Assembly: GCA_044359525.1 (NCBI GenBank)
Contig: JBIKLY010000040.1
Span: forward strand, 1-29,523
Direction: 5' to 3'
Length of the DNA: 29,523 bases
Origin: CAJBIL01 sp044359525
GTDB lineage: Bacteria; Pseudomonadota; Gammaproteobacteria; Burkholderiales; Rhodocyclaceae
The translations under genes and the position numbers were made by a program. The notes beneath the pieces were generated by a model that saw only the letters and a list, made by a program, of their open reading frames with translations, was not told where the DNA came from and ran no database searches. The first letter of the stretch is position 1, and each line of letters starts with the position of its first letter. Shown here in pieces: positions 1 to 7,365 of the stretch.

Positions 1-1
1 C

Positions 2-490
2 GAATTTGTACCACCGGGTTTTGCGTGGTTTCTGGCGATGGCGAATATTCCGATGTCCGATTTCACGCCCGGCGCATTAAAACAGGCCCCACTGAATATC
101 GCCGGACAGCAGGTCGCGGTAAATATCTGCTACGAGGATGTTTTTGGTGAGGAAATCATTCGTGCATTGCCTGAGGCAACTTTGCTCGTCAATCTTTCGA
201 ACGTTGCCTGGTTTGGTGACTCGCTGGCGCCGGCGCAGCATCTGCAGATCGCCCGGATGCGTGCGCTGGAGTCCGGCCGCATGATGCTGCGGGCAACCAA
301 CACCGGCATGACGGCAATTGTCGGCGTTGACGGCAATGTCCAGGGAGTGCTGCCGCCATTTACACGCGGTGCGCTGCTTGGCGAAGTGCGTGGCTATGCC
401 GGTACGACGCCGTTTGTGCGCTGGGGTAACTGGCCAGTGATTTCGTTTGCGGCACTGCTGTTGGTGTTGTTCTTTCGACGCAAAACCTGA
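2..490 (+). CDS. lnt: apolipoprotein N-acyltransferase, C-terminal part (5' end outside window)
   Basis: This is the C-terminal part of Lnt, the inner-membrane enzyme that moves an acyl chain from a phospholipid to the N-terminal cysteine of diacylated lipoproteins, the last step of lipoprotein maturation. The frame is open from base 2, so the gene starts before the window. The visible 162 residues begin EFVPPGFAWF and continue with NIPMSDFTPG, both typical of the nitrilase (CN hydrolase) domain. The nucleophilic cysteine lies in VNICYEDVFGEE. A hydrophobic helix followed by FFRRKT ends the protein, matching the usual last membrane span. The internal ATG at 38 is not the real start. The catalytic Glu and Lys must lie upstream and cannot be checked. 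The identification is firm. Confidence 0.95.
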   Translation, partial: EFVPPGFAWFLAMANIPMSDFTPGALKQAPLNIAGQQVAVNICYEDVFGEEIIRALPEATLLVNLSNVAWFGDSLAPAQHLQIARMRALESGRMMLRATNTGMTAIVGVDGNVQGVLPPFTRGALLGEVRGYAGTTPFVRWGNWPVISFAALLLVLFFRRKT

Positions 491-501
491 TTCGGGTGTT
501 G

Positions 502-769
502 CTACTGCGGCGATGACTCGTAGTCCAGGCGCATCCCATACAGCGTTGTCGGCACAATCTCCAGGTCTGCCGAACCGGTGGCGCAATGTTGCGGTGGCTG
601 TGCAGATGTTGCTGGCGCCGATTTCATCCGACAGCTGATGCGTGTCAAGCCCGGTAGTGGTCGGGGATTCGTACGAAAAACGCAGGCGCACAGGCCGGAG
701 GTCGAAAATCGCGCGCTGCAGCGGGTTCTTGTCGCGTGGAAAACCAAGTAAAATCGGCTTTTTTCGCAT
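502..769 (-). pseudogene. possible small frameshifted gene between lnt and glyQ
   Basis: I do not recognise this product. On the minus strand, an ATG at 769 opens a frame that looks coding down to about position 592, including RDKNPLQRAIFDLRPVRLRF and TGLDTHQLSDEIG. The coding-like signal then seems to move to the next frame, which reads ADLEIVPTTLYGMRLDYESS and stops at 502. Joined, the two parts would give a protein of roughly 88 residues with no signal peptide or membrane helix. A single frameshift around 585-600 would explain this, as a real mutation, a sequencing error or chance. The start would lie on top of the glyQ promoter region and be divergent from glyQ. Confidence is low. Confidence 0.3.
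749..754 (+). promoter_or_regulatory. candidate -10 element of the glyQ promoter
   Basis: TAAAAT at 749-754 lies 31 bases before the glyQ ATG at 785. The best match to a -35 box at 17-bp spacing is a poor TTCTTG at 726-731. The call rests on the position and the -10 hexamer only. Confidence 0.35.
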
Positions 770-784
770 TCACGAAGCCTGCCC

Positions 785-1687
785 ATGCCTACGTTTCAGG
801 AAGTCATCCTGCGTCTCCAGAATTTCTGGGATAAACAGGGTTGCGCGTTGCTCCAGCCTTACGATATCGAAGTCGGCGCTGGTACTTTTCACACGGCGAC
901 CTTCTTGCGAGCAATCGGACCCGAGCCGTGGAGCGCGGCTTATGTTCAGCCTTCGCGCCGCCCCAAGGACGGTCGCTACGGCGAGAATCCGAACCGCCTG
1001 CAGCACTATTACCAGTATCAGGTGGTGCTCAAACCATCACCGGCCAATATTCAGGAGTTGTATCTCGACTCGCTGCGTGCGCTGGGCATCAATACCAGCG
1101 AACATGATATCCGTTTCGTCGAAGACGATTGGGAAAGCCCGACCCTCGGCGCGTGGGGGCTCGGCTGGGAAGTCTGGCTCGACGGCATGGAGGTCACCCA
1201 GTTCACCTATTTCCAGGAAGTCGGCTCGCTGACCTGCAAGCCGGTGCTTGGCGAGATTACCTATGGTCTTGAGCGGCTGGCGATGTACCTGCAAGGCGTC
1301 GAGAACGTCTATGACTTGGTCTGGGCCGAAGGGCCGGGCTACCGAATTACTTATGGCGATGTGTATCACCAGAACGAAGTCGAGCAGTCGAAGTACAACT
1401 TCGAACACTCCAACGTCGAGATGCTGTTCCGCCATTTCACTGACCACGAATCGGAAGCCAAGCGTCTGATGGGATTGAATCTCGCCTTGCCGGCGTTTGA
1501 GCAGGTCATGAAGTGCTCGCACTGCTTCAACATGCTCGACGCGCACGGCGCGATTTCCGTGACCGAGCGCGCTGCCTACATCGGCCGTGTGCGCGCACTG
1601 GCGCGCGAAGTGGCGCAGGCCTATTACAACTCCCGCGAAGTGCTCGGCTTCCCGATGTGCAAGCCGCTCGGCGGGGAGGGTAAATAA
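785..1687 (+). CDS. glyQ: glycyl-tRNA synthetase alpha subunit
   Basis: This is the alpha chain of the bacterial alpha2beta2 glycyl-tRNA synthetase, which makes glycyl-adenylate and, with the beta chain, charges tRNA-Gly in the cytoplasm. The 300-residue length is normal for the family. It opens MPTFQEVILRLQNFWDKQGC and continues with QPYDIEVGAGTFHTATFLRA, the start of the class II catalytic core. Further family hallmarks are the GPEPWSAAYVQPSRRP segment and the GWEVWLDGMEVTQFTYFQEV segment. The ATG at 785 gives the conserved N-terminus. The stop codon overlaps the glyS start by one base (TAATG at 1685-1689), so the two subunits are translationally coupled, as suits a fixed-ratio complex. Confidence 0.99.
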   Translation: MPTFQEVILRLQNFWDKQGCALLQPYDIEVGAGTFHTATFLRAIGPEPWSAAYVQPSRRPKDGRYGENPNRLQHYYQYQVVLKPSPANIQELYLDSLRALGINTSEHDIRFVEDDWESPTLGAWGLGWEVWLDGMEVTQFTYFQEVGSLTCKPVLGEITYGLERLAMYLQGVENVYDLVWAEGPGYRITYGDVYHQNEVEQSKYNFEHSNVEMLFRHFTDHESEAKRLMGLNLALPAFEQVMKCSHCFNMLDAHGAISVTERAAYIGRVRALAREVAQAYYNSREVLGFPMCKPLGGEGK

Positions 1688-3768
1688 TGAATGCCACACT
1701 GCTTGTTGAGCTGCTTACCGAAGAGTTGCCGCCCAAGGCGCTGTCGCGCCTGGGCGAGGTATTTGCCGCGCAGATCCACGCCGGACTCTCGGATCGCAAT
1801 CTGGTCGCTGCCGGCGACCATTACCAATGGTTCGCCACACCGCGCCGATTGGCCATCCAGGTGCCGGGCGTGCTCGCCGTGGCGCCGGATGCCACGGCTT
1901 TTGAAAAAATCATGCCGGTTGCCGTCGCGCTCAATGCCGAAGGTCAGCCGACACCCGCCTTGCTCAAGAAACTCGAAGCCAAGGGTATCGCCGTCTCCGA
2001 GATCGCACGTTTCGAGAAGCGCATGGATGGCAAGTCCGAGACGTTTTTCTATCAGGCCGCGGTCAAGGGCGCCAAGCTTGACGAGGTGCTTGCCGGCATC
2101 GTCGGCGACGCACTGAAAAAGCTGCCGATCCCCAAGCTGATGCGCTGGGGTGATACCGATCACCAGTTCGTTCGCCCGGTGCATGGGCTCGTCATGCTGC
2201 ACGGTGATCGTCTGGTGCCGGGCGAACTGCTCGGGTTGACCAGCCGTAATGTCACGCGCGGCCACCGCTTCATGTCGACCGGTGAGATCACCATCGCTAA
2301 CGCCGAAGGCTACGTCGAAACGCTCAGGACGCAGGGCAAGACCATTGCCAGCTTTGCGGAGCGCCGCGAATCCATTGGGCTGCAGCTCGATGCCAAGGCC
2401 CGGGAACTGAACGCCACGATCAACCCGGCCGACGGCCTGCTCGACGAAGTCACTGCGCTGGTCGAATGGCCGGTGGTCTATGTTGGCGAGTTCGAGGCTG
2501 AATATCTCGAAGTGCCGCAGGAATGCCTGATCCTGACCATGCAGCAGAACCAGAAATATTTCCCGCTGCTCGATACGACGGGCACGCTGCTCAACAAATT
2601 CCTCATTGTTTCGAACATGCAGGTGGATGATCCGATCCACATCGTTTCCGGTAACGCGCGCGTCGTGCGGCCGCGGCTGTCCGATGCGCGTTTCTTCTTC
2701 AATCAAGACCGCAAGGCGACACTCGCTTCGCGTATCGAGAAGCTTGGTAGCGTTGTCTATCACAACAAGATCGGTTCGGTGCTGCAGCGCGTCGAACGGC
2801 TTGAGTCGCTGGCGCAAAAGATCGCCGTGCGTCTCGGCGCCAACGCATCGCTGGCGGCGCGCGCGGCGCGTCTGGCCAAGGCCGATCTGGTGACCGACAT
2901 GGTTGGGGAGTTCCCCGAGTTACAGGGCATCATGGGGCGTTACTACGCGCTGCATGACGGTGAGGATCAGGCTGTCGCCGATGCCGTGCAGAGCCATTAC
3001 CAGCCGCGTTTTGCCGGCGACGCGCTGCCGGCCGGCAACATCGGCTGTGCTGCGGCGCTGGCCGACAAGCTCGATGCGCTGACCGGTTTCTTTGGCATCG
3101 GCCAGATTCCGACCGGCGACAAGGACCCCTTCGGTCTGCGTCGCGCTGCACTCGGCGTCCTGCGCATCCTCATGGAATCGCCGCTGCCGCTCGATCTCGC
3201 CGAACTGATTGCCGACGCGCAAGCCGGTTTCACTGCCGGCGTGCTGACGCAGCCCGTGAGTGACCCGCTGCTCGACTTCATGCTCGACCGCCTGCGCGGT
3301 TTGCTGAAGGATGCCGGTCACGCGCCGGATGCGATTGAAGCCGTACTCGCCCAGCGTCCGACTCGCATCGACTGCGTTCCGGCCAAGCTCGCTGCGGTAC
3401 GCGACTTCCAGCGTCTGCCCGAAGCGTTGGCACTTGCCGCGGCCAACAAACGTATCGGCAATATCCTCAAGAAGGCCGAGGGTGTGCTGCCCGAACCCGA
3501 CGTGGCCTTGCTGCAGGAACCGGCTGAAAAGGCGTTGTTCGAGCGCGTCGTGTTGATTGCGCCGCTGGTCAGATCGCATGTTGCCAACGCGGACTATGCC
3601 GACGCGCTGAAGGCGCTGGCCGCCGTGCGTGCCGAGGTCGATCGTTTCTTTGACGAAGTGATGGTGAATGTCGACGAGCCGCTGCTGCGCGCTAACCGTC
3701 TCGGTTTGCTCAAGGCGCTGTTCGAGCAGCTGAACGCGGTTGCCGACATCTCTAGGCTGGCCGTGTAA
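1687..3768 (+). CDS. glyS: glycyl-tRNA synthetase beta subunit
   Basis: This is the beta chain of tetrameric GlyRS, needed for tRNA-Gly recognition and for activity of the alpha chain. The protein is 693 residues, close to the usual 690 or so. It starts MNATLLVELLTEELPPKALS, the conserved opening of the family. Later hallmarks include ATPRRLAIQVPG, MRWGDTDHQFVRPVHG, ECLILTMQQNQKYFPLLD and KDPFGLRRAALGVLRIL. The C-terminal region (about residue 590 on) is an anticodon-binding-like helical domain ending in RANRLGLLKALFEQLNAVAD. A GGGGAGGG ribosome-binding stretch at 1673-1680 precedes the ATG. The gene ends four bases before gmhB. Confidence 0.99.
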   Translation: MNATLLVELLTEELPPKALSRLGEVFAAQIHAGLSDRNLVAAGDHYQWFATPRRLAIQVPGVLAVAPDATAFEKIMPVAVALNAEGQPTPALLKKLEAKGIAVSEIARFEKRMDGKSETFFYQAAVKGAKLDEVLAGIVGDALKKLPIPKLMRWGDTDHQFVRPVHGLVMLHGDRLVPGELLGLTSRNVTRGHRFMSTGEITIANAEGYVETLRTQGKTIASFAERRESIGLQLDAKARELNATINPADGLLDEVTALVEWPVVYVGEFEAEYLEVPQECLILTMQQNQKYFPLLDTTGTLLNKFLIVSNMQVDDPIHIVSGNARVVRPRLSDARFFFNQDRKATLASRIEKLGSVVYHNKIGSVLQRVERLESLAQKIAVRLGANASLAARAARLAKADLVTDMVGEFPELQGIMGRYYALHDGEDQAVADAVQSHYQPRFAGDALPAGNIGCAAALADKLDALTGFFGIGQIPTGDKDPFGLRRAALGVLRILMESPLPLDLAELIADAQAGFTAGVLTQPVSDPLLDFMLDRLRGLLKDAGHAPDAIEAVLAQRPTRIDCVPAKLAAVRDFQRLPEALALAAANKRIGNILKKAEGVLPEPDVALLQEPAEKALFERVVLIAPLVRSHVANADYADALKALAAVRAEVDRFFDEVMVNVDEPLLRANRLGLLKALFEQLNAVADISRLAV

Positions 3769-3772
3769 AAAC

Positions 3773-4309
3773 ATGAAACTCGTCATCCTCGATCGCGACG
3801 GCGTCATCAATTATGACTCGGTGCAGTTCATCAAGTCGCCAGGTGAATGGAAACCGATTCCCGGCAGCCTTGAGGCGATTGCCCGACTCAACCAGGCGGG
3901 TTATCGCGTGGTGGTCGCGACCAATCAATCGGGTATCGGGCGTGGACTGTTTGATATGGACACGCTGAACGCCATTCACGGCAAGATGCACCGTGCCGCG
4001 CAGGCGGTTGGTGCGCGTATCGATGCGGTTTTTTATTGTCCGCATACCGCCGACTCGGCGTGCAATTGCCGCAAGCCAAAACCCGGGATGTACGAGCGCA
4101 TTGCCAGTTGCTACAACATCGATTTGGCCGGAACGCCTTCGATTGGTGATTCGCTGCGCGATCTGCAGGCCGCGGTGGCTGTTGGCGGCAAACCCTTGCT
4201 GGTGCTTACCGGTAAGGGTGAAAAAACGCAGATGGAAGACGGTCTGCCGGAAGGCACCCTGATTTTTCGTGATCTTGTTGCTGCGGTTGATCACCTGCTT
4301 GCTCCATGA
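3773..4309 (+). CDS. gmhB: D-glycero-beta-D-manno-heptose 1,7-bisphosphate 7-phosphatase
   Basis: This HAD-superfamily phosphatase removes the 7-phosphate of heptose 1,7-bisphosphate in the ADP-heptose branch of LPS core synthesis. The 178-residue protein begins MKLVILDRDGVINYDS, with the DxD nucleophile motif in LDRDG. The second HAD motif is VVATNQSG and the third includes CNCRKPKPGM. FYCPHTADSACNC gives the three-cysteine zinc loop that separates GmhB from other HAD enzymes, and IGDSLRDLQAA supplies the last metal-binding aspartate. I chose ATG 3773 because it opens directly on the conserved N-terminus; an in-frame ATG at 3740 lies inside glyS. The stop overlaps the next start (ATGA at 4306). 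HisB-N-like phosphatases share this fold, but the context favours GmhB. Confidence 0.95.
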   Translation: MKLVILDRDGVINYDSVQFIKSPGEWKPIPGSLEAIARLNQAGYRVVVATNQSGIGRGLFDMDTLNAIHGKMHRAAQAVGARIDAVFYCPHTADSACNCRKPKPGMYERIASCYNIDLAGTPSIGDSLRDLQAAVAVGGKPLLVLTGKGEKTQMEDGLPEGTLIFRDLVAAVDHLLAP

Positions 4310-5052
4310 TTACGCTTGTTCGTTCCGCCCTGTTCCTGATTCTTGTCAGTCTGCTGACGATTCCTTTTGGTATCCTCGTTTCGCTGGCAATGATTTTCCC
4401 GATGCAAATGCGCTATGCGATCATCGCCGCCTGGCGAGTCGGTTTCATGGCGCTCAGTCAATACGTGCTCGGCATCCATTATCAGGTCATTGGCCGTGAA
4501 AACATGCCAGCCGAGCCGTCGATCATTCTTTCCAAGCATCAATCGGCATGGGAGACGGTAGGCTTGCAGGAGATTTTTCCGCCGCTGGTTTTTGTGCTCA
4601 AAAAATCATTGCTCGGCATCCCGTTTTTCGGTTGGGGGCTGGCCGCCATGAAGATGATTTCGATTGACCGTCAGGCCGGCAAGGATGCGCTCAGGCAAGT
4701 CCTTGACCAGGGGCGTGATCGCCTTGGTGCCGGATTCTGGGTGGTGATTTTCCCCGAAGGAACGCGCGTTGCGCCCGGTCAGAAACGTCGTTACAAGTCG
4801 GGTGGCGCGCATCTGGCTGTGCAGACCGGCGCCAAAGTGGTGCCCGTGGCGCATGACGCCGGCGAGGTCTGGGGCAAGAACGCCTTCCTTAAATCGCCCG
4901 GCTTGATCACCGTCAGCATCGGTCCGGCAGTTGATCCGGCAGGCAAGAGCGAAGCGGAAATCAACACGCTGGTCGAAGCGTGGATCGAATCGGAAATGCA
5001 CCGGCTCTCACCACATCGTTATCCTGATGCCTGTGATGCCGTGGCAAGCTGA
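4306..5052 (+). CDS. plsC: 1-acyl-sn-glycerol-3-phosphate acyltransferase (PlsC family)
   Basis: This membrane enzyme most likely acylates lysophosphatidic acid to phosphatidic acid in phospholipid synthesis. The N-terminal 60 residues hold two hydrophobic helices. The acyltransferase motifs follow in order: IILSKHQSAWET (block I), IPFFGWGLAAMKMISIDR (block II), VIFPEGTRVAPG (block III) and GAKVVPVAHDAGE (block IV). Block I reads H-x4-E rather than the textbook H-x4-D; the histidine is intact and an acidic residue is kept. The 248-residue length is normal. It is translationally coupled to gmhB by an ATGA overlap. The bacterium also has plsY in this window, so the two could act in series. Other lyso-lipid substrates are possible. 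Confidence 0.9.
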   Translation: MITLVRSALFLILVSLLTIPFGILVSLAMIFPMQMRYAIIAAWRVGFMALSQYVLGIHYQVIGRENMPAEPSIILSKHQSAWETVGLQEIFPPLVFVLKKSLLGIPFFGWGLAAMKMISIDRQAGKDALRQVLDQGRDRLGAGFWVVIFPEGTRVAPGQKRRYKSGGAHLAVQTGAKVVPVAHDAGEVWGKNAFLKSPGLITVSIGPAVDPAGKSEAEINTLVEAWIESEMHRLSPHRYPDACDAVAS

Positions 5053-5842
5053 GCTGCTGTTCTCCGGCGAAAAGCCTTCAATGCCAGCCGCTGAGTCCGT
5101 GGTGTTGGCAGCAGACGAAACGCCGCGCACCATTGCGCTTGGTGATCGCATCGTTCCCTACGTTTTACGCCGTGCCCGGCGGCGTACCATCGGCCTGTCG
5201 ATTGACCACCGCGGCCTGCGTGTTGGCGCGCCAAGCCGGTCATCGCTGCGTGATGTCGAATCGCTGATTTTGCGACACGGCGATTGGGTCGTGCAAAAAC
5301 TCGATGAGTGGCGAACCCGGCACCGCCCGGTCCTGCTGAAGATCGTTGATGGCGTGCAGTTGCCGATGCTTGGTCGGCAGATTGAAATCCGTCTGGCCGC
5401 CGGCGCCAACCGGGGTGTGTGGGCGGCGCCTGATTCAGTGGGTTTGTCAGCGCTCACCCTCTGCCTGCGTTCGCCGGATGACGCCGGTCGGGTGCTCGAA
5501 AAGGCGCTGCGTGAAAGTGCGCGCGAGCTGTTTCTGAGGCGCCTCGCGCACTATGCCGCGCTGCTCGGTGTCGCCATGCCGCGCCTGACGCTGTCGGCAG
5601 CGCGCACACGCTGGGGCAGTTGCAGCCTGAAAACGGGGATTCGTCTCAATTGGCGCCTGATCCACTTCCCCTTGCACGTGATTGACTATGTGGTTGCGCA
5701 TGAACTGGCGCACCTGCGAGAAATGAACCACAGCCCGCGTTTCTGGTCCGTTGTTGGTAGCCTTTATCCCGATTACCGGGTGGCGCGGGATGAGCTTAAA
5801 ACGCTTTCTGCCCACTGCCCCCATTGGCAAACCCATAAATAG
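5036..5842 (+). CDS. YgjP-like zinc metallopeptidase (SprT/WLM-like, DUF45)
   Basis: This is a predicted cytoplasmic zinc-dependent peptidase of the YgjP family, whose substrates are largely unknown. The catalytic zinc motif is HELAHLREMNHSPRFW near the C-terminus, an HExxH followed by a third ligand in NHSPRFW. Upstream is the family signature SAARTRWGSCSLKTGIRLNW. The N-terminal half has an arginine-rich RRARRRTIGLSIDHRGLRV stretch that is also usual. The product is about 268 residues. The start is uncertain: ATG 5036 (MPWQAELLFSG) resembles relatives that open with a QLSLFG-like segment, and ATG 5027 and 5081 are alternatives without better ribosome-binding sites. The frame extends further upstream inside plsC, which I treat as shadow. 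The gene overlaps the end of plsC and ends eight bases before gloA. Confidence 0.88.
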   Translation: MPWQAELLFSGEKPSMPAAESVVLAADETPRTIALGDRIVPYVLRRARRRTIGLSIDHRGLRVGAPSRSSLRDVESLILRHGDWVVQKLDEWRTRHRPVLLKIVDGVQLPMLGRQIEIRLAAGANRGVWAAPDSVGLSALTLCLRSPDDAGRVLEKALRESARELFLRRLAHYAALLGVAMPRLTLSAARTRWGSCSLKTGIRLNWRLIHFPLHVIDYVVAHELAHLREMNHSPRFWSVVGSLYPDYRVARDELKTLSAHCPHWQTHK

Positions 5843-5850
5843 GAATCCCC

Positions 5851-6240
5851 ATGAGAATTCTGCATACGATGTTCCGTGTTGGCGACCTCGATCGATCGCT
5901 GGCTTTTTATACCGAGGTGCTCGGCATGCGCGAGTTGCGCCGTCAGGACTTTCCCGATGGCCGGTTCACGCTGGCCTTTGTCGGCTACGGCGCCGAGCAG
6001 GAAAATGCCGTGCTCGAACTGACGCACAACTGGGATACGCCGGCCTACGAGATGGGTAACGGGTTCGGGCATATTGCAGTTGAAGTTGATGATGCCTACG
6101 CCGCCTGTGAGCAGATCAAGGCGCGTGGCGGCAAGGTGGTGCGCGAGGCCGGGCCGATGAAGCATGGCACCACCGTCATCGCTTTTGCCGAAGATCCCGA
6201 CGGCTACAAGGTCGAGTTGATCCAGAAAAAAGCGGACTGA
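5851..6240 (+). CDS. gloA: lactoylglutathione lyase (glyoxalase I)
   Basis: GloA isomerises the hemithioacetal of methylglyoxal and glutathione to S-lactoylglutathione, detoxifying methylglyoxal in the cytoplasm. The protein is 129 residues and opens MRILHTMFRVGDLDRSLAFY. All four metal ligands of the E. coli-type enzyme fall at the same numbers: His5, Glu56, His74 and Glu122. The absence of the longer loops of zinc-type enzymes suggests a nickel/cobalt-preferring enzyme. An AGGA at 5841-5844 lies just before the ATG. It is followed after four bases by the FmdE-like gene, so the two are probably co-transcribed. Confidence 0.97.
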   Translation: MRILHTMFRVGDLDRSLAFYTEVLGMRELRRQDFPDGRFTLAFVGYGAEQENAVLELTHNWDTPAYEMGNGFGHIAVEVDDAYAACEQIKARGGKVVREAGPMKHGTTVIAFAEDPDGYKVELIQKKAD

Positions 6241-6244
6241 GCGG

Positions 6245-6859
6245 ATGGCTTTCCCGTCTTTTTTTTCCGAGGTGCCGCCGATCATCCTGCGCGACCGCCT
6301 GGCCGAGTTTCTTGGCGCGGCTGACGGCGGCTTGATCGAATATCACTATGCCGATGCAGTGAGGCTCGCCGGACATTCGTGCCCGACGGTTGCCGGCGCC
6401 TATCTGATGACCAGTCGCGCACTTGAGGCGCTTTATGGCGATGATATGCCTGAGCGCGGCGATATCCGGGTCGACTTCCGCGAGTCGCAAAGCAGCGGCG
6501 TTGTCGGTGTCACCGCGAGCGTGATCGGCCTGCTGACGGGCGCCGCCAGTATCGGCGGTTTCAAGGGGCTGGCGGGGAATTTTTCGCGCCGCGATTTGCT
6601 GCGCTTCGAGTCTTTTGCCAACGAGCAGGCCGGCGAAGTCCGTTTTACGCGACAGGACAACGGTGACAGTGTGTCGGCCGATCTGCAACTCGGCCACATC
6701 CCGCCTGATCCGCGCATGGGGCCGTTGCTGCAGCGGCTGCTTGCCGGTGAGCGCGACTCGGTGGTGGCCGAGGTGTTTGCTACACTCTGGCAGGATCGCG
6801 TGCGGCAGATTCTGGTCGATCACTTTGACGATCCGCAGACAGTGAAGTTGACGCGCTAA
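6245..6859 (+). CDS. FmdE-domain protein of unknown function
   Basis: The protein resembles the N-terminal domain of FmdE, a subunit-like protein first named from formylmethanofuran dehydrogenase operons, although this organism has no reason to be a methanogen. The key segment is residues 34-50, HYADAVRLAGHSCPTVAG, with His44 and Cys46 in the G-H-x-C-P motif expected to bind a metal. Cys46 is the only cysteine in the 204 residues, so the C-terminal zinc ribbon of some FmdE proteins is absent. The middle has a glycine/alanine-rich stretch (about 84-112, GVVGVTASVIGLLTGAASIG). No signal peptide is visible. It starts four bases after gloA and sits before a hemerythrin gene. The true substrate is unknown; a redox or metal-handling role is inference. 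Confidence 0.8.
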   Translation: MAFPSFFSEVPPIILRDRLAEFLGAADGGLIEYHYADAVRLAGHSCPTVAGAYLMTSRALEALYGDDMPERGDIRVDFRESQSSGVVGVTASVIGLLTGAASIGGFKGLAGNFSRRDLLRFESFANEQAGEVRFTRQDNGDSVSADLQLGHIPPDPRMGPLLQRLLAGERDSVVAEVFATLWQDRVRQILVDHFDDPQTVKLTR

Positions 6860-6911
6860 CAGTGTCGGTGGAATATTTTTTGACTATATTTTCTCGAATA
6901 CGGAGAGGGCG

Positions 6912-7325
6912 ATGACGATTCCCGCATGGGACCCAAGTTATAGCGTCGGTCATCCGGTGCTCGATAGCCAGCACGAAACTTTGCTGAAAATGTGCCGGCA
7001 GGCGGCTGAATGCGTGAATGACACCAGTCTTGAGGGGGCCGAGCACTTTCATGTGCTCCTGAATGACCTCGCGGTCTATGCCAAAAAACACTTCCGGACC
7101 GAGGAACAGGTGCTGGCGCGGTACAACTATCCGTTGCTGGATGAGCAAAAAGCCGAGCACGAAGCCTATGAAATATGGTTGAACGAGTCCCTGCTTGACG
7201 CGATCGACGGAAAATCCGACAAGGTGGCGGTGTATCAGTTTCTCTCAGCCTGGTGGGTGAATCACATTCTTGAGTCGGATATGCGCTATCGCGAGTTTCT
7301 GGGCGGGGCCAGTCAGACGTCCTGA
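6912..7325 (+). CDS. bacteriohemerythrin
   Basis: This is a single-domain hemerythrin-like protein of 137 residues, expected to hold a non-heme di-iron centre that binds oxygen in the cytoplasm. Candidate ligands are His21 (LDSQH), His60 and Glu64 (KHFRTEE), His83 (KAEHEAY), His118 and Asp123 (NHILESD). The expected HxxxH pair would use position 79 as well, but this is Gln79 (EQKAEH). The opening IPAWDPSYSVGHPVLDSQH is typical of bacterial members. A GGAGAGG ribosome-binding site at 6902-6908 lies a few bases before ATG 6912. The 52-base gap from the FmdE-like gene leaves room for a separate promoter. It may store or deliver oxygen, or sense it. It is convergent with the M1 peptidase gene. 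Confidence 0.93.
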   Translation: MTIPAWDPSYSVGHPVLDSQHETLLKMCRQAAECVNDTSLEGAEHFHVLLNDLAVYAKKHFRTEEQVLARYNYPLLDEQKAEHEAYEIWLNESLLDAIDGKSDKVAVYQFLSAWWVNHILESDMRYREFLGGASQTS

Positions 7326-7365
7326 CCGGCAACCGGGTTCGTACCAAGTTGCAGCCCGTTATCGC

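Noticed and set aside
1624..2817. 397-residue minus-strand frame opposite glyQ/glyS
   Set aside because: It is a shadow of GlyRS beta; the codon and residue pattern is that of a reversed coding strand.
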